From NCBI GenBank assembly GCA_001600035.1, contig BCIT01000023.1, positions 738-64,737 on the forward strand: a stretch of DNA of 64,000 bases, given 5' to 3'. This DNA is from Holtermanniella nyarrowii. Its lineage: Eukaryota > Basidiomycota > Tremellomycetes > Holtermanniales. The number at the start of each line of letters is the position of its first letter. Position 1 is the stretch's first letter. Shown piece by piece: positions 35,443 through 45,424 of this stretch. Made by a program: the position numbers and the translations under genes. The notes under the pieces are model-generated. The model had not been told where the DNA came from. It saw only the letters and a list, made by a program, of their open reading frames with translations, and searched no databases.

Positions 35443-36292
35443 TTACGCCATCTCTTTCAAAGCTTCAAGGCGCAAGGCCCACAAGCTTTCAGGCGAAGTT
35501 TTCAAAGATGGAGTTGTTGGACCCGGCGCTCTCGTTGGACGTTGTCGTAGGACAGGTGGGGATAGCGAATGTGTCGTTGAGGAAGAAGGCGGCTTCGTGG
35601 TGTGCCCGCCGCGCAAAAAGTAGTACGCTGTCTTGAAGGTAAGGGAGGGGATTGGGCGTTGAGCGGTATTTGCAATGACCTTTGCGAGTCAGTTTGAGTT
35701 GAGCATCCGGGACTCACTGATCTCTGTGCTCTGCGCAGTCTCAAGGTCTCTGCGACCCCATACAGCCCGACGTGCTTGTTGAAGCCGATCGACGGGAAGA
35801 CCGTAGGAGAGAACACCATTGCGAGCCAGGTGTGGATCACACTGAGTCGATCGGTCCGGACACGCGATGCGTATATGGGACGACACTCTTCGTACAGAGT
35901 CCCGACGAACGCGCGGAACTCGTCGGCGGTGGTGTGCCGAGTGCGTGCATGGCCGACTGAGCCCGGCTGAGTAAGGCCATATTTTATCGCAAGACGCATG
36001 GTGACGTCGTCGAGCAGGAGTGTTCTTCGCAAAGCCTGGTGCAATGATCAGTGCCCAAATCCTTTTTGCCTGAGCAGGTGCTTACCCCGACTTCTGAGGT
36101 TCCGATTCCAGGAAAATGGACGGGCAAGATGGCTGTCAAAGCAACCACCAAATTTGCTCGGCCTTTGATGACCAGAGCCCGATAGACTGGACCATTGGAA
36201 GGCCAGCATGCTATCCCGCGCTCGATCTTGGGCATAGAGTGAGGGCCTGAGAGCAGGACAGGAAGGGGAGGGAGAGTGCAAGCAATGTCCAT
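35443..36292 (-). CDS. RNase III-fold protein lacking the catalytic signature (mL57/Mrpl15-like?)
   Basis: Three exons (36292-36086, 36035-35718, 35679-35443) give 253 residues with an RNase III-like fold. The start MDIACTLPPLPVLLSG fits the N-terminal helix region of fungal members. After it come LRRTLLLDDVTMRLAIKYGL (normally L-V-x-N-x-x-L-x-x-x-A) and ADEFRAFVGTLYEE (normally D-x-x-E-A-x-x-G-A-x-Y-x-D), then VIHTWLAMVF. The catalytic box ERLEFLGDAVL is absent: the matching segment reads YRALVIKGRANLVVAL, and the essential Glu of the second box is Arg. It should therefore not cut RNA. Known inactive RNase III folds of this size include mitochondrial ribosomal protein mL57; that identity is inference. 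Its first exon lies inside a tandemly duplicated segment. No dsRNA-binding domain follows. Confidence 0.68.
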
Positions 36293-36822
36293 GTTGCAGG
36301 CCGTGGTGCGTTATAAATGCTACCGAAAAAGAACCAGATTGGAACTCTGAATTGCGCATCTTTCATAGGGCAAAGGCAGCGGATGTACGCCAAAGGCAGC
36401 GGTTGTATCGCCCTTGACGTTTGCGCCGCCGCGCGGATCAAGTTTAGCGTGGAGCCTCCCGACCCGCGGGAGGCTGGATTAGATAGGGCCATGGATCGGC
36501 CATTGCGGTCATTCACTGTTGAAGGCGGTCGAAGCGAGCGACTCTGGAAAGACCAGATTTTCGTCCCGCGCTCGATCTCAAGCAAATGCAGGTCTGGAAA
36601 AGGTGGGTGCAAGTGATGCCCGTGTTGTAGATCCTGGTGCGCATCGATGCTACCGAGATGGAGCTCGGTGGAGTCTGGACTGCGCATCTTGAACAGGGCA
36701 ATGTATCTCCCTTGACGTGTGCGCCACCGCGCGGATCAAGTTTAGCGGATAGCCTTCCGACCCGCGGGAGGCTGGGTTAGATAGGGCCATGGATCCATTG
36801 CGGTCATTCAAGAGCGGTTGAG
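36216..36822. repeat. Tandem duplication covering the 5' end of the RNase III-fold gene
   Basis: Two direct copies can be aligned by eye: about 36216-36517 and about 36561-36822. Both start with TCCCGCGCTCGATCT, contain a matching GTGCAAG..ATG..GTTG segment, GCGCATCTT..CAGGGCAA..., and end with a very similar stretch of about 95 bases including GCGCGGATCAAGTTTAGCG and TTAGATAGGGCCATGGAT. That end block contains a short palindrome (CCTCCCG-acccg-CGGGAGG in copy 1). Copy 1 includes the true start codon of the RNase III-fold gene on the minus strand; copy 2 has lost it. The copies differ by many substitutions and small gaps, so the event is old. Confidence 0.7.
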
Positions 36823-36830
36823 ACAAGCGC

Positions 36831-38582
36831 CGCTTCACTTAGCTGTCCGCTATATTAGAGTCGCTTTTCCTCAAGACGTCCAAAACTGTATCATCTTACA
36901 TTGTCAACGACCACCGGAAAGCAATTGCTATGGTTTTCGGAGCTCACATCGGTCATGGAGTAGGCTACCCAAGTTATCTGCGAATTCCTTGCTGACAAGC
37001 CAGAAGATTGACGAGACTTTAATCCCGCGAGCCGCTCTTAGTGTTCGTTGTGAGTTTCATTCGTCATACCCATCCTCCCGTATCATCAGCCGCGGCGTTG
37101 GCGACTCCGCGTAGATGCTGAGTCGCTGCGTAGCGAGCTGCGCGTCAAAGGAGTTCTCGTGTCAACATGATCAGGCAACATTTAGGATGATGCTCTGCGG
37201 CGAATGTGGCGAGCCGTGCATCCGGGGGCGGTCGCCTAAGCAACGACCGCCACCTAGTGATTCCATACTCTGTGTAGCATAGCAGAACGGGTAAATTTGG
37301 CCTGCGCAGCTCTCAGAGTCCCTGGTCATGGTCTGTGCAGATAAATGGAAAGCGAGCGACCGTATAGTTGGCCTGTTGCGAGCCTCATCATGATGAGGCC
37401 GCGCTGTACACTTCCGCGAACCGTGTCTTTTCATTGTCGGAAACAGACCGCACATCAAGTTCTGTCTCTGAAGTCGGGAGGCAAAGTCTGTGACTGAAGC
37501 CTGCACATCATTGATACGGGGACCGCTTCTTGACTGAGCTGACGCGCCTCATGCTCAACCATCTCGATAACAAGGCAAAAGGACATCGACAAACCGCCTG
37601 CAGCCTCATCCACATGAGCTACACACCGAAATCAAGTCAACGAGCCAAATCACTCAGGAGCGTTGGCATCATCCTATGACGGCCGCCCGTCTGGCCAGAG
37701 CAGATCAAGGACTGAAGCAAGGTAAGCCCTTTTTCTTATTTCCGCTGATTGCTCAAAAGGAATGTCAAGATTGCAGAGTTGCAGAGGTGCGAGAGAGGGC
37801 TCAGATGAAAAGCATCGTTGATACACGGAGAACGGTGAGCACATCTGCTCGGCGGCGCTGATTATTCCAGGAGAGCGATCGAGACTGCTGATAGGAGGAG
37901 GTGTATACAAGTGTTGGGCTGAAGATGATGTAACGATATAGGCAAACGAGACTAGAGCCTGCAGTCATTCACTCAGTTCAGACACCTCGTTTCAGCCTGG
38001 TCTTCGCGGCCTGACAATTTCCCCTCCTTGGCCTCGTCCTCGAGAATCCCAGCGTCATTGTCATTGGGTTGCTGCGAAGTTCTCACCGTTCGGATCATCG
38101 CAGGCAACGCTCTATGCAAGAAACTTCTCAGCGCTGGTCGTGTCATTCCACGTCCACCTGTAAAGAGCACGAGAGCATTGCTGACGAGTAGTTGGAGGAT
38201 TGGATTGCCAGTTTGATATCAATACCAAGGGTGGACTCAAGCGCGTCCGTCTGGTCGAGCGCATCATGAACGACCAAGTTCCTCTCAGGCCAAATGCATC
38301 ACTGTCCTCAAGCTCCGCAACGCTTTCACCACCGTGGGTCGCCGCGGACTTGCCGATAGTGTCAAATAGTCCGCCCAGGTTTGTTCCTGTCTGCTCTGCA
38401 AAGCACAAACTTCTTCCCCATAATTTGGTGGAGGAGAGAGTTTCAACTCGCCGATCGGTATTCAAGGCCGACTGGTGGTCAAGGTTCAAGCAGATGGGTG
38501 TGATTTCCTCAAGGCAAGAGTAGTGATGCTTTTGTTCATTCCGCATGTGACAACAACCCTATGCAATGCTTATTGACTCCGC
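36831..38582. other. Gene-poor region between the RNase III-fold gene and HSP10
   Basis: No well-supported gene apart from a possible 38-residue one at 37676. A perfect 8-base hairpin (GGCGGTCG and CGACCGCC around a 9-base loop) lies at 37227-37251. Frames at 37973-38546 on both strands have no family signals and no consistent splice model. Confidence 0.4.
37676..37891 (+). CDS. Possible 38-residue protein in three exons
   Basis: An ATG at 37676 opens TAARLARADQGLKQ, then a good GTAAGC donor. The acceptor after GAGTTGCAG allows an in-frame exon EVRERAQMKSIVDTRRT, then a GTGAGC donor, a 36-base intron and ESDRDC before the stop. The signals are typical for this genome, but the product is very short, basic and unrecognised. 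It could be a real small mitochondrial-type or regulatory protein, or chance. Confidence 0.25.
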
Positions 38583-39024
38583 TTACTCGTTGATCTTTGC
38601 GAGGATCTCCGAGTCTTTGAAGAGGTGGTACTCCTACTTGTCAGTTACGATTCTGAAGTAATAGACTCACTTCGTCTCCGACCTTGATAGGCGAGCCGCC
38701 CCACCCTGGCAGGAGAACGCGGTCACCCGCCTTGACGCTCACGGGCGTCACTACTCCGTCCTGCTCATTAGCTCACTCCTCCACTCCACTCTGCTCAACA
38801 CACCTTGCCAGGTGCACCTGGACCCACAGCAATAACCGTCGCCTCGGGCAAAGGGTTCGAAGTGGCCGAGGAAGGCAAGAAGAGACCCGTCGCCGTCTTT
38901 GTCTCTGCCTTGAATCTCTGCACGAGAACGCGATCGAACAAGGGTTGGAGCGAGCGGATAGACTTGAACGTTGCCGACTGATTGTGAGCTCTCTCCTTGC
39001 TATTATGGAGAAGCTACATACCAT
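38583..39024 (-). CDS. HSP10: Mitochondrial co-chaperonin Hsp10 (GroES)
   Basis: Heptameric lid of the mitochondrial chaperonin; works with Hsp60 in the matrix. Exons 39024-39022, 38977-38804, 38760-38671 and 38633-38583 give 105 residues, the normal size. Sequence order: SATFKSIRSLQPLFDRVLVQ (LxDRVLV is the family hallmark), RFKAETKTATGLFLPSSA (mobile loop with GLFLP), ATVIAVGPGAPGK, DGVVTPVSVKAGDRVLLPGW, and the C-terminal beta strand EYHLFKDSEILAKINE. Odd: the first coding exon is the start codon alone, followed at once by a GTATGT donor. It is divergent from HSP60, with 203 bases between the ATGs, as in many eukaryotes, which suggests shared heat- and stress-responsive control. Confidence 0.95.
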
Positions 39025-39227
39025 TTTAGAGTGATTTACAAGATCCGAAACAAAGTCAACAGCTGTTCAGTATGGAAATCACTAGAAATCCGCGGATCAC
39101 CGAAACTTGAATCGCCCATCGCCAGCTATCCTCTGGCTTTTGTACATCACATCTTCTTCCATCCCATACATAGTAAGGATACCTCGCGGTGTGCGATACG
39201 AGCTGATTATGAACAGACAATAGAGAC
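39025..39227. promoter_or_regulatory. Shared HSP10/HSP60 bidirectional promoter
   Basis: 203 bases between the two divergent chaperonin start codons. One imperfect heat-shock-like site (GAAACTTGAA, near 39104-39113) is visible. I did not find a clean three-unit heat-shock element. A GGAAATCACTAGAAATCC stretch near 39074 has two GAA units but not at the standard spacing. Confidence 0.6.
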
Positions 39228-41105
39228 ATGAACCGTCTCCAATCATCCGCTTCTTCTATGCGCCAGGCGTTGCCTCGCCCGGCTAGGCTCATGACCGGTC
39301 CCAAGCGAGGCTATGCCGCACACAAGGAGGTCGTGTTTGGTAACGATGCTAGGCAGGGTATGCTTCGCGGTGTTGATATCCTTGCCAAGGCTGTCAGTGC
39401 GACGCTCGGTCCTAAGGGTTTGTTTGACGTGGCTATATCGAGCGAGTAGCTGACTGATTTTAGGCCGCACCGTCATCCTCGGTCAGGCGTTTGGTGGGCC
39501 CAAGATTACCAAAGACGGTGTATCTGTTGCCAAGGCTATCGTGCTCAAGGACGCCGTTGAGAATTTGGGTGCCAGGTGAGTTTTTCAAACCTCGTTGCAT
39601 GCATTACTAATAATTAGACTCGTTCAGGACGTTGCCAACAAGACCAACGAAACTGCAGGAGATGGCACCACGACCGCTACGGTCCTTGCTCGCGCCATCT
39701 ACTCTGAAGGTGTCAAAAACGTCGCAGCAGGCTGCAACCCCATGGACCTCCGCCGAGGCTCCCAGCGCGCAGTCGAAGAGGTCCTCAAAGTCCTCGAAGC
39801 CAACAAGCGCGTCATCACCACGTCCGAAGAGATTGCTCAAGTCGCCACCATTTCTGCCAACGGCGACAAACACGTCGGCGCTATCATTGCCCAAGCCATG
39901 GAGAAAGTAGGCAAGGAAGGCGTCATCACCGTCAAAGAAGGCCGAACGCTCGAAGACGAGATTGAAATTACCGAAGGCATGCGCTTCGATCGCGGTTTCA
40001 TCTCGCCCTACTTTATCACCGATGTCAAGACCCAAAAAGTCGAGCTTGAGAAGCCGTTGATTTTGTTGAGCGAGAAGAAGATCTCGGCATTGCAGGATAT
40101 CCTTCCTTCTTTGGAACTTGCTGCACAGTCGCGTCGTCCTCTGTTGATCATCGCAGAGGATATTGATGGAGAGGCGTTGGCGGCTTGTATCTTGAACAAG
40201 CTTAGGGGTCAGCTTTCGGTGGCGGCTGTCAAGGCTCCTGGTTTCGGTGACAACCGCAAGTCGATCCTCGGTGATCTCGGTATCCTTACTGGCGGTACCG
40301 TCTTTTCCGACGAACTCGACATCAAGCTCGAGAAAGCTACCCCTGACCTCTTCGGCTCCACTGGCTCCGTCACTATCACCAAAGACGACACCATCTTCCT
40401 CAACGGTGGAGGCTCGAAAGACATGATCTCCGCCCGGTGCGAGCAGATCCGTGGCGTCATCAACGATGTCAGTACGAGCGAGTATGACCGCGCCAAGCTT
40501 CAGGAGCGTCTGGCCAAGCTCGGTGGCGGTGTGGCCGTGATTAAGGTCGGAGGGTCATCGGAAGTCGAGGTTGGAGAGAAGAAGGACCGGTACGATGATG
40601 CGTTGAATGCTACGCGTGCTGCTGTGGAAGAGGGTATTGTTCCCGGTGGTGGGACTGCGCTTTTGGTGAGTTTGATGGATCCATTGTATAAAGCTGACGT
40701 TCAAAGAAAGCGTCTCTTACATTGGCCAACCTCAAGATGGATAACTTTGACCAGCAACTCGGCGTCAGCATCATCCGCCAGGCCATCACTCGTCCCGCCC
40801 GGACAATTGTCGACAACGCAGGTGAAGAAGGCTCCGTTGTCGTCGGCACCCTTCTCGATAAGTACAAGGACACGTTCAACATTGGGTACGATGCCGCTGT
40901 CGGCGAGTACTGTGACATGATTGAAAAAGGCATCCTTGATCCCTTGAAGGTTGTGCGGACTGCATTGGTGGATGCTTCGGGGGTTGCCAGTCTTTTGACT
41001 ACGAGTGAATGCTGTGTTGTTGATGCCGAGGACAAGGCGCCGATTCCGGGCATGGGGATGGGTGGTGGCATGCCTGGCATGGGCGGCATGGGTGGGATGA
41101 TGTAG
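39228..41105 (+). CDS. HSP60: Mitochondrial chaperonin Hsp60 (GroEL)
   Basis: Tetradecameric ATP-driven folding machine of the mitochondrial matrix. The N-terminus ([20 protein letters not shown]) is a typical presequence, ending before [15 protein letters not shown]. The ATP-binding parts are intact: SATLGPKG joined to RTVILGQ, and [18 protein letters not shown]. The apical domain has [16 protein letters not shown] and [11 protein letters not shown]. The lower part has [49 protein letters not shown] and the GYDA motif of the family. The C-terminus is the Gly-Met tail ([14 protein letters not shown]). Introns lie at about 39418, 39576 and 40664. Length is normal. No lesion seen. Confidence 0.97.
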
Positions 41106-41297
41106 AGAGACAAGTTAAAAAGGAACATAGCTAGTTGCATGAAATCGTCACCTCTCTTTGCTTAAGATGCTTAAGATGATTGCTTAACCCCTCTGTGGCG
41201 TGGCAGCTGCGTTCAGGGGTTTAGTCTTGCCAGTGCTTGAGGGAGTTCCAACTGCCTATAGTCGAGCAGTGGTAAAAGCACTAAAGCATCCTTCAAG

Positions 41298-44200
41298 ATG
41301 CAGATGCTCACAAAGGTATGCACGGTCACTACACGACGCGTCAAGACGAAGACGAGGGGAAGCTGACGAGCAGTTTGAAAGCAAGAGCCCACGCGTCAAG
41401 GGCATCGCGTTCCGTATGTTCTGGGGTGGATGCCAGCTGTAAGAAGCTGATGAGGATGCAGACCCCAAGACACCGTTGCTAGCTGCTTCACTGCATAATG
41501 GTACTATTCAGCTCTGGAACTACCAAATGGGGACACTTGTGGACCGTTATGATGAGCATGATGGTGAGCTAGAGCTTGGACGCGTAATGGAGTGATACTA
41601 ACAGCTAGGCCCTGTGCGAGGCATATGCTTCCATCCCACTCAACCCATCTTTTGTTCAGGAGGCGACGACTACAAGATCAAAGTCTGGAACTACAAACAA
41701 CGCAAATGCCTCTTCACCCTCACAGGTCATTTAGACTATGTCCGCACCGTTTTCTTCCACCGCGAATACCCCTGGATCATCTCTGCTTCCGACGATCAAA
41801 CAATCAGAATCTGGAACTGGCAATCTCGAACATGTATCGCCATCCTTACAGGCCATAACCACTACATTATGTGCGCGCAATTCCATCCTTGGGATGATTT
41901 GGTCGTTTCGGCTTCGATGGACTTGACGGTTAGGGTTTGGGATATCTCGGGTTTGAGAAAGAAGAATCAGGCGCATCAGCAGCCGCTTAGCTTTGATGAG
42001 CAGGTCGCGCGGGCGAATCAGGGTCAGGCGGATTTGTTTGGCAACACGGATGCGGTTGTCAAATACGTTCTTGAAGGTGTACGTTCGTTCCGGCGGATGT
42101 GTAGCTGACGGCAGCACGACCGCGGTGTCAACTGGGCATACTTTCACCCTACCCTCCCTCTCATCGTTTCTTGCGGTGATGATCGCCAAGTTAAGCTATG
42201 GCGCATGTCGGAAACCAAAGCTTGGGAAGTCGATACCTGCCGAGGTCACTTCAACAACGTCTCCATGACCCTCTTCCATCCTCGTCACGAGCTCATCCTT
42301 TCGGCCAGTGAGGACAAGACCATTCGTGTGTGGGATATGGGCAAGCGGACGGCTGTGCAGACCTTCAGGCGCGAGCATGATCGCTTTTGGGTTTTGACTG
42401 CTCATCCCGAGTTGAACCTCTTTGCTGCAGGTGAGTTGCATTCTGAGAATGGGACTTGGGCTGATGACAGGTCATGACAATGGATTGATTGTGTTCAAGC
42501 TTGAACGCGAGCGTCCGGCTTTTGCGCTTTCAGGCAATCAACTGTTCTACATGCGCGATAAGGTCATTCGGATCCACGACCTCTCGACCGGCGCCGATCA
42601 AGGAACAGTCAACGTTCGCAAGCTCGGCGGTCAATGGCTTCCCCCTCGCGCCCTGTCGTACAACCCCGCCGAACGCGCGGTCATCGTCACTTCCACAGCG
42701 GACAACGGCATCTACGAGCTTGTCTCCCTCCCGAAAGAAGGTGGACCTTCAGATGGTCAAAACTTCCCTTCGAGCGGTGGAAAGCCCGGTACAGGCATGG
42801 CTGCCATTTTCGTTGCGCGCAACCGTCTTGCAGTGCTGGACAAGGCGGCACAGAATATCGAAATCAAAGATTTGGGTAATGTGGTAACCAAGACGATCAA
42901 GTGTCCTGTGCAGACCACCGAGATCTTTTATGGTGGAACGGCTTCGTTGTTGCTTGCCACTTCAGCCGCTGTGGTGCTGTTTGATATCCAGCAGCAAAAG
43001 ACATTGGCGGAAATCGCGACTGCTGCTGTCAAGTATGTTGTTTGGAGCGTTGATGGCAACATGGTGGCTTTGCTCAGCAAGCATAGTGAGTCTTTTGTGC
43101 GCAAAGGCAGTGCTGATGGAAGCTATCACTATTGCCAACAAGACCCTTGGCTCCAGTGCGCTCATCCACGAGACGATCCGCATCAAGTCGGCCGCGTGGG
43201 ATGACAGTGGTATCCTCATCTACACTACCCTCAACCACATCAAGTACGCCCTCCCCAACGGTGATAACGGTATTATCAAGACTCTCGAGCAGCCCATCTA
43301 CCTCACACGCGTCAAGGGACAGACGATCCACTGTCTTGATCGTACCGCTCGACCACGCACCATCACTATCGACCCGACGGAATACAGGTTCAAGCTTGCG
43401 TTGATCCGTCAGAACTATGACGAGGTTTTGCAGATCATTCGCACCAGTAACCTAGTTGGGCAGAGCATCATTGGGTACTTGCAGAAAAAGGGCTACCCCG
43501 AAATTGCCCTGCATTTTGTGGAAGATCCCAAAACGAGATTTGATCTTGCGATTGAATGTGGCAACATGGCTGTTGCGCTCGAGATGGCGCGTACAGTGGA
43601 TCGCGAGGATGTTTGGAATCGTTTGGGTGCTCAGGCGCTCAAGCAAGGCAACCATGCCATCGTTGAGACGGCTTATCAGAAAGCTAAGAACTTTGACAAG
43701 CTCTCGTTCCTTTACCTCGTCACTGGCAACACCAAGAAACTCGGCATGATGCAAGCGATTGCTACGAAGCGCGGTGACCAGATGTCGCGCTTCCAAAACT
43801 CGTTGTATCTTGGTGATGTCGCTGCGAGGGTCGCTGTGCTGCGCGAGACTGGCATGAGTGAGTTGTTTGCGAGGTTATGGACGTGGCTGACGTGTAGCTC
43901 CGCTGGCGTACTATACTGCCAAGAACAACGGTCTCGATGATCTTGCTGCGGACATTCTTGAGGAAGCGGGCATGACGGATGATGATCTGCCGTCGCCTCC
44001 GAAGAATGCGGGTCACTCGACTTTGGCGCCTCCTCCTGTTGTGACTTCGCAAGCAGAGCTCAACTGGCCTATCAAGAATCTTGGCGAGAGTTTCTTTGAT
44101 CGTGCGTTGGCTGCTGGGTCTGCCGAGGGCATCGCTGGAGGTGAGGGTGCTGGCGCAGTCGCTGCGAATGGCGAGGCTCTTGATGCTTGGGCTGCGGATG

Positions 44201-45318
44201 CTCAGCTTGATGGAGAGGCCGATGCGGATGAGGACGAGGACGAAGGTTGGGATCTTGATGCCGAGGTAATCGAGGAGCCAGAACCAGAGGTCGAAGAGGA
44301 GGCCCAAGAAGTCGAGCAGACGGATCTATCTGCTGGGGTCGAGCCGGGAGTCGCTGAGGACGAAAACTGGCTACGGAATTCACCACTCGCAGCTGATCAC
44401 GCCGCTGCTGGCGCTTTCGAATCGGCAATGCAGTTGCTCAATCGCCAAGTTGGTGCCGTCGAGTTTACGCCGCTCAAGCCGTTGTTCATGGCTGCTTATC
44501 AAGCTTCGCACGTCTATGTGGCCGCCAACCCCAACCTTCCCCCTCTTGCCTACAACGTCCGCCGTAACCCCGACGCCACAGATCCTCGCGAGCTCCTGCC
44601 GGTTGTCTCGTTCAGCTTTGATGACATCAAGGCTGGCGAGCTCGCAGAGGCGTACAAGCTTTTCAGTCGAGGCAAGTTTGCAGAGAGCTTGACGCTCTTC
44701 CGCACGATTCTGCAGAAGCTGTTGTTGGTGGTTGTGAGCGATGAGGCGCAGGTTGCAGAGGTGAGTCCCTGTTGCGCTGTTCCAAGTGCTGACGAGCAGG
44801 TCAAGGACGTCGTTACCAGCTGTAAAGAGTACATTGTTGGCTTGACGCTCGAGACGGAGCGACGCAAGCTCGCAACTGAGCAGCCAGAGCAAGTCGCTCG
44901 CAACCTCGAGCTCGCAGCGTACTTTACACACTGCGCTTTGCAGGCGTCCCACATCCAGCTCGCATTGCGCTCAGCAATGAGCGTGTTCTCAAAAGCAGGC
45001 AACCACGCCACGGCTTCCGTCTTTGCTCGCCGTCTGGTCGACGCCAACCCCACCGACGCCAAGGTTGTCACACAGGCTCGCGCCGTTCTCACACAGGGCA
45101 GCCGTAACCCTCGTGACGCGACTGAGATTGCCTATGACCACTTTACGGCTTTCGACGTTTGCCCGGCTTCGTTGACACCCATCTACTCGGGTTCGCCATC
45201 GGTTCAGTCTGCCTACACCGGTGCTAGGTACTTGCCAGAGTACAAGGGGTCGATCTGTGTTGTGGATGGGGTCAGCCGCGTTGGGCTGCCAGGGAGTGGC
45301 CTTCGGTCAATGGTCTAG
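41298..45318 (+). CDS. COP1: Coatomer subunit alpha (alpha-COP)
   Basis: Large WD40/alpha-solenoid subunit of the COPI coat, which carries cargo from Golgi to ER and within the Golgi and binds dilysine signals. The first exon is MQMLTK, then [13 protein letters not shown] joined to [14 protein letters not shown]. The N-terminal beta propeller has the classic repeats: [69 protein letters not shown]. After the second propeller region come [18 protein letters not shown] and [18 protein letters not shown] of the solenoid, an acidic linker ([19 protein letters not shown]), and the C-terminal domain ending with [19 protein letters not shown]. The stop TAG is at 45316. About six short introns. The length is normal and no break is seen. 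Confidence 0.96.
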
Positions 45319-45424
45319 AGGTTTGTAGCATTTCAACGAGTAGTATGGATGAATCATGGAAGAACAAGTTGATGGGTGCAAATGTGCATGAGCTATGTAC
45401 AGGTATGTGCAAGATTGCGGAGGC

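Noticed and set aside
37227-37251. Hairpin as a terminator or small RNA
   Set aside because: A single 8-base stem in a eukaryotic intergenic region; no T-run, promoter or other support.
37973-38546. Overlapping open frames on both strands before HSP10
   Set aside because: No family signal and no consistent exon model could be built.
39025-39227. Heat-shock elements in the HSP10/HSP60 spacer
   Set aside because: Only imperfect GAA/TTC units at non-standard spacing; not enough to call a site.
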